This document shows positions 54,872 through 63,307 of a stretch of DNA of 64,000 nt, piece after piece (positions within the stretch are counted from its first letter, which is position 1; each line of letters starts with the position of its first letter). The DNA lies in the NCBI RefSeq assembly GCF_001698225.1, contig NZ_CP016594.1:4960001-5024000 (forward strand), read 5' to 3'. The translations under genes and the position numbers were made by a program. This DNA comes from Gordonia terrae (GTDB lineage Bacteria; Actinomycetota; Actinomycetes; Mycobacteriales; Mycobacteriaceae). The notes beneath the pieces were generated by a model. That model saw only the letters and a list, made by a program, of their open reading frames with translations, searched no databases and had not been told where the DNA came from.

Positions 54872-55974
54872 GCGACTCGACGCGGCCCGAGGTCGAGGCG
54901 TGGAACGGTCTGGTCGATGCGCTCCGGACCGCGGGCGACAAGCTCGCCTCGGACACGGCCGGCCTCAGCCCGCTCGAACAGGCCGATGGTTATCGCGCCC
55001 TCATCCGCGGATTGTCGAATCAGTTGTCCCGCTTCGACGTCGACCGAGAACGGCCCGAACTGGTGTCGTTCAACGGGTGGCGTCACAAGTTCCTGATGGA
55101 CAACCCGGATTTCCGCTACTGGGTCGCCGACGTGCGAAGCGATCGGTCATATCGCATCCGCGGGAATCGCGGCGACGCCGTCTACGTTTCGATCACCGCC
55201 TACCGACGCACCGGAGGTATCGGTTCGGGCGGCATCAGTTCGGAGTCGACCGCCCGGATCGACAGCGACACGATCGTCTTCGACGACGACGGGTCGTTCG
55301 AGATCCTCGTCGGCGGTGATGCCGGGATGGACCGCGGCGCAGACCATCTGGATCTGCCCGAGAAGTCCTCGGTGATCTGGGTGCGCTTCTTCCACGACGA
55401 CGCCTCCCGCGGCGAGGCGGGACGGTGCTCCATCGAACCGCTCGCCGAACCACCCACTCCCCCGGCGCTCGACCCGGCGAAGTTCTGCGCGCAACTCGGC
55501 ACGCTCGGCACCATGACGTCGATGTTGCCGACGATCTTCGAGGCGTCCACCAAGGACGACCACGATCCCCCGAACACGATGCGGCACTGGTCGGAGATGT
55601 CCGGCGGCGCGGTGTTCACCGAACCGGGCATCCACTACGTGCGCGGCGGTTGGCAGCTCGACCCCGGGCAGGCGCTGGTGATCGAGGGAGACGTCGTCGA
55701 CTGCCGGTACTGGAACATTCTCGCCTACAGCCGATTCCTGAACTCGCTCGACTTCCGGTACCGCCCCGTCTCGTACACGGGCGGAACGGCGACCCTCGTC
55801 GACGGCCGCTATCGGTTCGTCGTCGCCGCCGAAGACCCCGGCGCAGGAGACTGGATCGACACGGAAGGCCGGGATTTCGGCATCGTCGTGATGCGTTTCC
55901 TGCAGCCGGCCGACACCCCCGCACTCCCCTCCGCCCGGGTCGTCGGGCTCGACGAATTGCGAGATGCCCCATGA
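54868..55974 (+). CDS. DUF1214-type protein
   Basis: 368 residues. The C-terminal half resembles DUF1214 (VFTEPGIHYVRGGWQLDPGQALVIEGDV, RYWNILAYSRFLNSLDF), a beta-sandwich of unknown role; the N-terminal half (YRALIRGLSNQLSRFDVD, NPDFRYWVADV) is helical and typical of the same actinobacterial family. Start GTG 54868 overlaps the previous stop. It is in an operon with the DapB-like oxidoreductase and a sulfotransferase, a combination seen near lipid-modifying genes as far as I recall. Confidence 0.72.
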   Translation: MSDSTRPEVEAWNGLVDALRTAGDKLASDTAGLSPLEQADGYRALIRGLSNQLSRFDVDRERPELVSFNGWRHKFLMDNPDFRYWVADVRSDRSYRIRGNRGDAVYVSITAYRRTGGIGSGGISSESTARIDSDTIVFDDDGSFEILVGGDAGMDRGADHLDLPEKSSVIWVRFFHDDASRGEAGRCSIEPLAEPPTPPALDPAKFCAQLGTLGTMTSMLPTIFEASTKDDHDPPNTMRHWSEMSGGAVFTEPGIHYVRGGWQLDPGQALVIEGDVVDCRYWNILAYSRFLNSLDFRYRPVSYTGGTATLVDGRYRFVVAAEDPGAGDWIDTEGRDFGIVVMRFLQPADTPALPSARVVGLDELRDAP

Positions 55975-57218
55975 CCCGTTGGGCAGCGCCCGAGCGGACC
56001 GGGACAGCACGGAACATCTACGCCTCGGCCGAGGCTGACCGCGCGGCCCATCCCGACCGCTACCGGCTCGGCGCCCAGACCGCGGACGGGCTCGTCGAAC
56101 GCGCGACGGGCGAGCACGGCGTCGAAGGACTGGGCGACCCCGCCGAGTGGCGGCCGGGCCTGGAGCAGTATCTCGAGTCGGCAGCAACCGACGGTCGGTT
56201 GAACGCGGTCGGGGTCCGTCACGCCCAGGACGCGGCCGTCGGAAAGCTGCGTGCCCGCTCGATCTTCGACAAGACGCTGCGTACCGATCCCGCAGTGGCA
56301 CAGCGGTCCATCGCACCACCCATCGTGATCATCGGCGGGTGGCGTACCGGTACCACGTTCCTGTTCCGGCTCCTCGCCCGCGACCCGCGCCTGCGGGCAC
56401 CGCGACCGCTGGAACTGTACGCTCCCTGGCGGGCCGCGCGGATGACCCCCGACGAGCGCGAGCGGTTCGTCGAAGATCAAGCGCGTCAGCCGAATCCACT
56501 TCAGCTGCTCAATCCGTCCATGGCCGCCGTCCACGACTCCGGACCGCTCCTCCCGGAGGAGTGCGTTCTGGGGATGGGGACCACCATGCGCAACTGGGGA
56601 TTCAGCTCCACGATGCGCCTCGACGGGTACTCGTCGTGGCTCGCCACCCAGGATTTCGCCGCCGAGTACACCAACCACCGGCGCATGTTGCAGATCCTCG
56701 ACGACGGTTCGGATCGACGCTGGTTGCTCAAAGCGCCCGCGCACACACCAGAACTCGGCCACCTCGCCGCCACGTATCCCGGTGTCTGCATCGTGCACCT
56801 GCACCGCGACATCGTGGAGACCGTGGCATCGGGGGCCAGCCTGTTCGCGACGTACCGCTCGACCTACAGCGACGACGTGGACGGCCACGATGTCGGACGA
56901 TTCCAGGTCGAGCAGTCCGAACGGTGGTTCCGGCGTGCACTCGACTTCCGGTCCTCGCCCGCGGCCGCGTCGGCGACCATCCTGGACCTCGACTACCGGG
57001 ACCTGGTGGCGAGCCCCGCGACCATGGTCGGCCGGGTCTACGCCGCGGCCGGGATCGACCCGCCGGACGTCGCCACACTGCTCGCCGAACACGAAGCCGC
57101 GCAACCCCGCCACGGCAAGGGCCGACACCGGTACACACCCGAGGAGTTCGGCATCGACCCCGACGCACTCCGTGAACGGATGGCGTTCTACACCGATGCC
57201 CTGACCGTCCAGCGGTGA
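55971..57218 (+). CDS. Sulfotransferase-family protein
   Basis: 415 residues. The PAPS-binding loop is seen as GGWRTGTTFLFRLLARD at about residues 119-135, then LLKAPAHTPELGHLAATYP and IVHLHRDIVETVASGASLF, the 3'-phosphate-binding region. C-terminal HRYTPEEFGID is typical of actinobacterial members. It would transfer sulfate from PAPS to a hydroxyl, possibly on a lipid or steroid. ATGA overlap with the DUF1214 gene. It is the last gene of a three-gene operon, convergent with the ABC transporter. Confidence 0.83.
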   Translation: MTRWAAPERTGTARNIYASAEADRAAHPDRYRLGAQTADGLVERATGEHGVEGLGDPAEWRPGLEQYLESAATDGRLNAVGVRHAQDAAVGKLRARSIFDKTLRTDPAVAQRSIAPPIVIIGGWRTGTTFLFRLLARDPRLRAPRPLELYAPWRAARMTPDERERFVEDQARQPNPLQLLNPSMAAVHDSGPLLPEECVLGMGTTMRNWGFSSTMRLDGYSSWLATQDFAAEYTNHRRMLQILDDGSDRRWLLKAPAHTPELGHLAATYPGVCIVHLHRDIVETVASGASLFATYRSTYSDDVDGHDVGRFQVEQSERWFRRALDFRSSPAAASATILDLDYRDLVASPATMVGRVYAAAGIDPPDVATLLAEHEAAQPRHGKGRHRYTPEEFGIDPDALRERMAFYTDALTVQR

Positions 57219-57231
57219 CAACCCCAGAGGT

Positions 57232-58020
57232 TCAGCGGCGGCGGGTGAGCACCAACCGGGCACCCGCATCGAGGACGAAGCCGAGGATGCCGATCACCAC
57301 GATCAGAGCGGCGACCTGGTCGTACGCGAGCTGATCGCGGGCGTTGAGGATCTGGTAGCCGAGACCCGAACGCACGCCGAGCATCTCGGCGGGTACCAGA
57401 ACCACCCAGGCGATGCCGAGCGCCACGCGGATGCCGGTCTGCACGTTGCCGCGGATCGCCGGGATCACCACGGCCGTGAGGACTTCGGTTCGGGTGGCAT
57501 GGAACGATCGCGCGACCTCGACGAAACCGGGGTCGATCGACTTCTCGCCGGCCGCCGTGTTGATGACGATCGGCCAGATCGCCGCGATGGCGATCAGGAA
57601 GATGACCGGTTCGTTTCCGATCCCGAACACCATCACCGCGACCGGAGCCCACGACAGCGGCGAGATCATCCGCAGGAAGGCGACGATGGGGTTCGCGGCG
57701 CGCTCCGCGGTCAGGCTCAGCCCGATCAGCAGGCCCAGCGGGAACCCGAGCACGACGGCGATCAGCAGTCCGATCGACAACCGCCACAGGCTCAGTCCGA
57801 TGTCGGGCAGCAACACCCCGCGATCGAGGAGTTCCAGCATCGCCGGGAACACCTGTTGCGGGGCGAACTGGCGGGCGAGGGAGTCCGCAGCGGGGACGAC
57901 TGTGGTCGTCGCCCACCAGATCGCGACGAGCACCGCGATCGCGATCAGCGGTGGGGCGACGGTGGAGCCGGTTCGGCGGCGCGGGGCCGCCGCGGTCTCG
58001 TCCTGGGTCAGCAGCATCAT
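57232..58020 (-). CDS. ABC transporter permease, NitT/TauT (SsuC-like)
   Basis: 262 residues with about six membrane helices and the permease EAA-type loop EVARSFHATRTEVLTAVVIPAI. It is typical of nitrate/sulfonate/taurine importers. It overlaps the substrate-binding protein gene by ATGA. It is last in the five-gene operon 61454-57232. The substrate is unknown, possibly an organosulfur compound. Confidence 0.88.
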   Translation of the reverse strand: MMLLTQDETAAAPRRRTGSTVAPPLIAIAVLVAIWWATTTVVPAADSLARQFAPQQVFPAMLELLDRGVLLPDIGLSLWRLSIGLLIAVVLGFPLGLLIGLSLTAERAANPIVAFLRMISPLSWAPVAVMVFGIGNEPVIFLIAIAAIWPIVINTAAGEKSIDPGFVEVARSFHATRTEVLTAVVIPAIRGNVQTGIRVALGIAWVVLVPAEMLGVRSGLGYQILNARDQLAYDQVAALIVVIGILGFVLDAGARLVLTRRR

Positions 58021-59180
58021 GGCGTCACCTGTTCGGTTCTCGTGAGATCGGCGGGTAGTCCGAGAGCGGCCGCACCACCGCGCGTTCCGATGGCGCTACG
58101 GATGAATCGGTCGTCGACGAGGTCGGCGTGGACGGTGGCCGGATCCAGGCGCCCGAGGAAGCGCCGATCACCGTCGACGAGGGTGTTGTCCATCTCGGTG
58201 ACGAGCCGCTCGGTGAAACTCGCGAACGGGAAGGGTTGGAATCCGAGTCGCTGCGGCTGCCAATCGACATTGCTCACGGCGAAGTCGGCCGGGTCGTAGG
58301 TGAGCGCCTTGGCGATGGCCGGTTTCGGTTGCGGGAGATACCCGCCGGCGAGTTCGGCCGCGGCCCGGGGACGATCGAGGTCGATGTGGTGCTGTGCCGC
58401 AACCACGGAGTCGGCGAGGGATTGGACCGCCGCGGGGCGTTCGTCGATGGCCGCCTGGTGGACGAGGAGCGCGCAGCAGGCGTGCTGGCGCCACACGTCG
58501 CCGAGAAAGGTGTGGATACGGCCGATCTTGCGTACCTGGGCCATCGCGTTGAACGGATCGGCCACGACGTAGCCGCCGATCGATCCGTTCGCCAACGCCG
58601 GCACCATGTCCGAGGGGCTCATCACGATCAGTTCGACGGTCTTGTCACCCCGGGACGCCCCGGTACGGATGACCGGCCGCAGTCCGTGGGTCCGCAACAT
58701 CCGCTGCAGGATGATGTTGTGGATCGACCACCACGCCGGGATGGCCACCTGGGCGCCGGCGAGTTGCTCGAGGTCGACGATGTCGGGCGCCACGGTCAGC
58801 GCCGATCCGTTGGTGTGATTCCAGCCCAACACCTGCACAGGGCTTCTCATCGCGTAGCGGAGTGCCACCGCCATCGGCATCAGCAGATGGACGACGTCGA
58901 CCTTGCGCGTCACGAAGGCCTCCGCGAGCGAGGACCAGCTCCGGAACAGCACGGGTTTCGTCGAACTCACCGCCGCCGGGTCGTAGAGCCCCGCGGCGTG
59001 TGCGACGAGAAGCGGTGCCGCATCTGTGATCGGGAGGTAGCCGACCCGCAGCGCATCGGACGCACTCGGTGGCGCTGCTGTGGCGGCCCGGCCCAGACCG
59101 ACGATGCCCCCGATGCCGCCCGCCACGGTGAGACCACCGACCCCGGCCACAAGCAGTCGGCGTGAGATGGGCGCGTTCAC
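58017..59180 (-). CDS. ABC transporter substrate-binding protein, NMT1/SsuA-like
   Basis: 387 residues. The N-terminus NAPISRRLLVAGVGGLTVAGGIGG has a twin arginine followed by a hydrophobic stretch, suggesting Tat-type export. The mature protein starts near DALRVGYLPITDAAPLLVAHAAGLY, the SsuA/NMT1-like fold. The GTG start at 59180 overlaps the ATPase stop (GTGA). It captures the transported ligand outside the membrane. Confidence 0.85.
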   Translation of the reverse strand: MNAPISRRLLVAGVGGLTVAGGIGGIVGLGRAATAAPPSASDALRVGYLPITDAAPLLVAHAAGLYDPAAVSSTKPVLFRSWSSLAEAFVTRKVDVVHLLMPMAVALRYAMRSPVQVLGWNHTNGSALTVAPDIVDLEQLAGAQVAIPAWWSIHNIILQRMLRTHGLRPVIRTGASRGDKTVELIVMSPSDMVPALANGSIGGYVVADPFNAMAQVRKIGRIHTFLGDVWRQHACCALLVHQAAIDERPAAVQSLADSVVAAQHHIDLDRPRAAAELAGGYLPQPKPAIAKALTYDPADFAVSNVDWQPQRLGFQPFPFASFTERLVTEMDNTLVDGDRRFLGRLDPATVHADLVDDRFIRSAIGTRGGAAALGLPADLTRTEQVTP

Positions 59181-59911
59181 ACCTGCTGCCCCACCTGGTG
59201 ACCGAAGTGCGTCAGGATCTCCGTGCGCCGGTCGGGATCGGTGCGGCCGAGACCGGCTTCGAGCCGCCATTCCCCACCGATCCGGCCCGCCTCGGACAGC
59301 AGGACGATCCGGTCGGCGAGTTCGAGCGCCTCGTCGACGTCGTGCGTGACGAGGACGACGGTGATCCCCAGCTCGGCGGCCAATTCGGCCAGCCAGCTGC
59401 GCAATTCGCCGCGCACGGCCGGATCGAGGGCGCTGAACGGTTCGTCGAGCAGGAGCAACCTGGGCCGGATCGCCGCCGCGCGGATGATCGCCACGCGTTG
59501 CGCCTGACCGCCCGACAGCTGATCGGGATAGCGGTCGGCGAGACCGTCGAGCCCGAAGCGGCGCAGCAGACCGAGTGCGTAGTCGTTCTCGAACGACGCA
59601 CGGTGCGCGGCAAATCGTCGTCCGAACCGGATGTTCTCCGCCACGGTCAGCCACGGCATCAGCAGCGCTCGCTGGAAGACGACCCCCGTGTGAGGTCGCG
59701 GGCCGCCCGAGGTGTCCTGCCACTCCAGGCTGCCGGCATCGAGGGTCTCGAGACCGGCGAGCACACGCAACAGCGTGGTCTTTCCGCTGCCGCTGCGGCC
59801 GAGGACGGCCACGAACTCCCCGTCGTCGACGGTGACGTCGATGCCCGTCAACACAGATGTGCCGCGAAAGGCTTTGCGGCCACCGACTATTCGAACTGCG
59901 CGAGTTCCCAC
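59177..59911 (-). CDS. ABC transporter ATP-binding protein, NitT/TauT
   Basis: 244 residues with Walker A GRSGSGKTTLL, Q-loop VVFQRALLMPWLT, signature LSGGQAQRVAII, Walker B LLLLDEPFSALD and the switch histidine in VTHDVDEAL. It powers import through the permease at 57232. Its start overlaps the acyl-CoA dehydrogenase-like gene by 25 bp. Confidence 0.92.
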   Translation of the reverse strand: MGTRAVRIVGGRKAFRGTSVLTGIDVTVDDGEFVAVLGRSGSGKTTLLRVLAGLETLDAGSLEWQDTSGGPRPHTGVVFQRALLMPWLTVAENIRFGRRFAAHRASFENDYALGLLRRFGLDGLADRYPDQLSGGQAQRVAIIRAAAIRPRLLLLDEPFSALDPAVRGELRSWLAELAAELGITVVLVTHDVDEALELADRIVLLSEAGRIGGEWRLEAGLGRTDPDRRTEILTHFGHQVGQQV

Positions 59912-60921
59912 CGCAGTTGTCCTTCCGAAGGTGATTGGATGGGGATGAAAGCTGTCTCCCGGAACCGCCGGTTGGTGGCGCTCGCGGTCGCATAGCCCGC
60001 ACCGCCGCGGACGGTCGCCTCGAGCCGGGAGGCCGACACCGCGGTACGGGCGGCGTCGAGGCGCAATCGGATCAGATCGGCCGGCGACGGTGTCGTCGGA
60101 TCGGCGGCGAAGGTCGCAAGACGTTCACGTATCGACTCGAATTCGGCCGTCCGGTCGTCGAATTCGGGGCGGAACACCTTGTTGACCCCGGCCAGCGACT
60201 CGACGGCACCGTCGAGGGCGGCACCGATTGCTCCGCTGCAGAATGCGGACTGCAGCAGCAGGAAGACCGGTCGTATCCCCCGGACGAACGCGGTCAGGTC
60301 ATCGGAGATCACGCTTTCCGCACCGATCGTCACGTCGACGAGCTCGAGGGACGTCGAGGCTGTGGATCCCAAACCGATCAGGTCCGGCGCGGAACGGATC
60401 TCGACACCGGGCGCGTCCGCGTCGACGACCGCGACGAGGGTCCTGTCGCCGGTGCGCACCGGGAGAACGATCAGCGATTCGTCGTAGACGTTCGACGCCC
60501 AGCGGATGGGCCCCGTCGCCACCACACCCGCCCGGCCGCGACGCCCCGTGATGGGCACCTCGCCGAGACCGGCCACCTGTTTCAGACCTGCCGCCATGGC
60601 CGTCACACCGATCCGCTCGCCGCTGAGGAGTGACGCGAGGTGTTGCTCCCGCAACGGCTCCGGCGATCGGGCGACGTACTCGATCGCCATCCGCTGAGCC
60701 CACAGCGAGAATCCGGCCGACAGGCTCACTGCCGACACACGTTCGAGGACGTCGATCATCGACGCCAGCGACCCGTCGACCACGCCCCGGCCCAGGAGTC
60801 CGGCCGCACCGGCCGCGGCGATGTCGACCCGGGTGTCGGTCTGCCCGGCGTCGAGGTCGCGGGCACGATCGGCCACGGACGCGACGACCTCGCCGAGCTC
60901 ATCGGTCAGCGTCGGCGCCAT
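59887..60921 (-). CDS. Acyl-CoA dehydrogenase-like flavoprotein, possibly a desulfurising monooxygenase
   Basis: 344 residues with the acyl-CoA dehydrogenase fold (helical N-terminus, LGLGSTASTSLELVDVTIGAESVI-type middle region, helical C-terminus RLDAARTAVSASRLEATVRGGAGYA). Relatives next to SsuA/NMT1 transporters include FMNH2-dependent DszC/SfnB-type monooxygenases. Fatty-acid oxidation is less likely, since no other beta-oxidation genes are in the operon. Catalytic glutamate not assigned. It follows the DUF4242 gene by five bases. Confidence 0.7.
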   Translation of the reverse strand: MAPTLTDELGEVVASVADRARDLDAGQTDTRVDIAAAGAAGLLGRGVVDGSLASMIDVLERVSAVSLSAGFSLWAQRMAIEYVARSPEPLREQHLASLLSGERIGVTAMAAGLKQVAGLGEVPITGRRGRAGVVATGPIRWASNVYDESLIVLPVRTGDRTLVAVVDADAPGVEIRSAPDLIGLGSTASTSLELVDVTIGAESVISDDLTAFVRGIRPVFLLLQSAFCSGAIGAALDGAVESLAGVNKVFRPEFDDRTAEFESIRERLATFAADPTTPSPADLIRLRLDAARTAVSASRLEATVRGGAGYATASATNRRFRETAFIPIQSPSEGQLRWELAQFE

Positions 60922-60926
60922 ACCGG

Positions 60927-61454
60927 TCAGCCCTGCAGACGGTGGAGGCGATCCACCGGGGTCGAGACGACCTCGCGAGCGTGACGGACGGCCGCCTCGT
61001 CCGGGGCGTTGTAGAAACACAGGCACTTGTCGGTGTCCTCGCGGACATAGGTCCGCAGGAAGCTGACCTCGGGGACGTCGGCGTACTTCGGCGAGTTCGC
61101 CTTCTTGCGGGCCAGGTAGGTCTCCATGTCGATGGCTTCGGGGATGTCCCACTCGACGAGATAGCCGGCGGTGGGGCGCGCCTTCTTCAGCTCGTCCAGG
61201 TCCGCGCCGACCAGCCGGACCTCGTCCGGACCGGCAGCGACGATCCCCCGGAGGGCCTCGACCTCGTCGAGCCCCGCGGCCCGGCACCCCTCGAACTCCG
61301 CGATCGCGAACAACCGGGCAGCGCCTTCGGTCACCTGCGTCTCGATCAGTTCGCCGCCGGCGGTACGCAGGTGCGCGTCGAGTCCTTTGATGAGTTCCTC
61401 GACCTTGCCCGCATCGCTGTCGGCAGGTTCGAGTTCGTAGAGGAAGAGCGCCAT
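60927..61454 (-). CDS. DUF4242-domain protein
   Basis: 175 residues containing a DUF4242-like ferredoxin-fold module: AGYLVEWDIPEAIDMETYLARKK (read in parts), EVSFLRTYVREDTDKCLCFYNAPDEAAVRHARE. The first 85 residues may be a second diverged copy (ALFLYELEPADSDAGKVEEL). Role unknown. ATG 61454 begins the conserved part. It is the first gene of the transporter operon, 51 bp from the palindrome. Confidence 0.75.
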   Translation of the reverse strand: MALFLYELEPADSDAGKVEELIKGLDAHLRTAGGELIETQVTEGAARLFAIAEFEGCRAAGLDEVEALRGIVAAGPDEVRLVGADLDELKKARPTAGYLVEWDIPEAIDMETYLARKKANSPKYADVPEVSFLRTYVREDTDKCLCFYNAPDEAAVRHAREVVSTPVDRLHRLQG

Positions 61455-61505
61455 GGGTGAGCCTTTCTGCGTCGGTGTGCCCGCTGGTGACCGGACCGAC
61501 CCTGG

Positions 61506-61529
61506 CATAGACAGACCGGTCTGTCTATG
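61506..61529. promoter_or_regulatory. Perfect 24-bp palindromic operator
   Basis: CATAGACAGACC followed directly by its complement GGTCTGTCTATG (61506-61529). It lies between the DUF4242-transporter operon and the divergent TetR gene. The core resembles NemR/AcuR-type TetR operators (TAGAC...GTCTA), so it is the probable binding site of the adjacent TetR. Confidence 0.85.
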
Positions 61530-61555
61530 GTCGCTCGTGGTTTACCCTTGGCGAT

Positions 61556-62161
61556 GTGAGCAACCCCGCACAGGCGAGCACCGGCCGCGCGACCGCTGCT
61601 GCCGGGCCCGGCAGCCCGGCCGACCGACTGCTCGCCACCGCGACCGAACTCTTTGCCGCACAGGGCATACGGTCGGTCGGCATCGATCTGCTGCTGCGTG
61701 CCTCCGGCGTGGCCAAGGCGAGTTTGTACAACGCCTACGGCTCGAAGGACGGGTTGGTCGTGGCCTATCTGGAACGTTTGGATCAGGCTGATCAAAACCG
61801 GTGGTTCGAGGCGACGAAGGCCATGAGCGATCCTCGCGAGCGCATCCTGGCCTTCTTCGACCTGGCCATCGCCGGGGCCCCGACTCGCAATTTCCGCGGC
61901 TGTCAGTACGCCAATGCCGCGACCGAGTTCCCCGACACCGACCTGCCTCCCATCACGGCGCACCGCGCGTGGCTCCTCGACACCCTCGGCGACAACCTGC
62001 GCACCCTCGGCGCCCCGGAGCCCGATGTGACCGCGCGACAGATCCAGGTGGTCTACGACGGTGCGCTCTCGGGGTCGAAGATGGCTCGCTCCACCGCCCC
62101 CATCGAGACGGGCCGATTGCTGGTCGAGGCACTCCTCGACGGTCACCCGCCGGTTGCGTAG
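61556..62161 (+). CDS. TetR-family regulator, AcuR/NemR-like
   Basis: 201 residues. The DNA-binding domain is at about 22-67 (DRLLATATELFAAQGIRSVGIDLLLRASGVAKASLYNAYGSKDGL, read in parts). The C-terminal domain has NFRGCQYANAATEFPD, whose cysteine sits where thiol-sensing relatives such as NemR have one; a redox or electrophile response is possible. The GTG start at 61556 lies 27 bp from the palindrome. It likely represses itself and the divergent transporter operon. Confidence 0.85.
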   Translation: MSNPAQASTGRATAAAGPGSPADRLLATATELFAAQGIRSVGIDLLLRASGVAKASLYNAYGSKDGLVVAYLERLDQADQNRWFEATKAMSDPRERILAFFDLAIAGAPTRNFRGCQYANAATEFPDTDLPPITAHRAWLLDTLGDNLRTLGAPEPDVTARQIQVVYDGALSGSKMARSTAPIETGRLLVEALLDGHPPVA

Positions 62162-62163
62162 CT

Positions 62164-62296
62164 CCACCCCCGCTGGTTGAGCAGGCGACGAGCGCAGCGA
62201 GGAGCCGTGTCGAGCAAGCGCCACCCCCAACTGATCGAGCGAGCGCCACCCCCGCTGGTTGAGCAGGCGACGAGCGCAGCGAGGAGCCGTGTCGAA
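62164..62296. repeat. Two direct copies of the dispersed intergenic repeat
   Basis: Copies at 62164-62214 and 62246-62296 are identical over about 48 bp, from CCACCCCCGCTGGTTGAGC through GAGCGCAGCGAGGAGCC to GTGTCGA. A short degenerate third unit lies between them (62221-62245). The same family occurs at 9041-9150. No gene is seen between 62162 and 62387. Confidence 0.85.
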
Positions 62297-62387
62297 GCCA
62301 CCTCGCAACACGCCGCGCTGTTGGTTACCCACTCGTCCCGGTCGCGCCCGGCTACCGTCAGTTCATCCCCTCGACGCGGAGGTGGCG

Positions 62388-63206
62388 ATGAACGAGACCA
62401 CACCGAGCGATCCGCGATGGGTGCCGTGGCGGGTCGCGCCGACGTCGGGCTTCGAGGTCGACGACCCGACCCGGCGTGGCGAGGTCGAGATCGCGCAGAT
62501 CGACGAACGACAGTTTCTCGTGCGCAACGCCTTTCGGTTCTCCGATTCCGCGGTCGAGGAGTACCTCGTAACACAACTGGTCGAGCGAGGACAGACGGAA
62601 GCCCATGCGCGGGGCGCCGTCGACGCGGCCCGCACGTTTGTGCCCGGCGACGACAACCCCACCGACCTCGCCTCGATCCCCCGCTTCCTGCGCTGGTTCG
62701 AGAACCCCTACGGCAGACATTCACTCGCGGCACTCATCCACGACGAGCTCATCACGGGCACCGTCAACTCCGGCGCGCTCGGGAGTGACACCCTGTCCGA
62801 CCGGTTCTTCCGCGAGATGATGCGGGCGTCCGGCGTCCCCTGGCTGAAGCGGTGGATCATGTGGTCGGCAGTGGCACTTCGCACGCGATGGGTCGCCGGC
62901 GGATGGCGACGTGTCAGTGTGGTCGCGTGGCTGGTGCTGAGCGTCGTCGGCATCTGCGCGGCGGTCGGTTCGAGCGGGGCGTTGCTGTTCGATTGGTCGT
63001 GGCCGACAACATCGCCGGCGGTCTCGCTCCTGCTCTCACTGCTGATGATCTTCGTCGCCGCGCCGCTGTGGGGACGCCAGTGGGCGGCGAGTCTCATTGC
63101 GGCCGTGGCCGCCCTGTGGGTTCTCCCCGCGGCGATCGTGGCGTACTTCGCCTATGCGCTGTATCTGTTGTCGGAGAGGATCGCTCGCTCCGTCGGGCTC
63201 AGATAG
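62388..63206 (+). CDS. DUF1353 protein with C-terminal membrane helices
   Basis: 272 residues. A soluble DUF1353 domain (TDLASIPRFLRWFENPYG, SLAALIHDELI) covers about residues 20-160, followed by three membrane helices (VVAWLVLSVVGICAAVGSSG, SLLLSLLMIFVAAPLW, AALWVLPAAIVAYFAYALYLL). DUF1353 is found in phage and bacterial proteins of unknown role; the fusion to membrane helices is unusual to me. GCGGAGGTGG precedes ATG 62388. Confidence 0.75.
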   Translation: MNETTPSDPRWVPWRVAPTSGFEVDDPTRRGEVEIAQIDERQFLVRNAFRFSDSAVEEYLVTQLVERGQTEAHARGAVDAARTFVPGDDNPTDLASIPRFLRWFENPYGRHSLAALIHDELITGTVNSGALGSDTLSDRFFREMMRASGVPWLKRWIMWSAVALRTRWVAGGWRRVSVVAWLVLSVVGICAAVGSSGALLFDWSWPTTSPAVSLLLSLLMIFVAAPLWGRQWAASLIAAVAALWVLPAAIVAYFAYALYLLSERIARSVGLR

Positions 63207-63307
63207 CGGTTCGGCCGAGCATTCTTGTCGGTGGTCGGGTCTATCTTGGATGTATCAGTTGGACCGGTCAACCAGGCCGGGCGGCAACGGCTTCGGGGGG
63301 AGTCACC

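Noticed and set aside
62164..62296. CRISPR array
   Set aside because: There are only two full copies, units about 50 bp long with a related degenerate sequence between them, and the family also occurs at 9041-9150.
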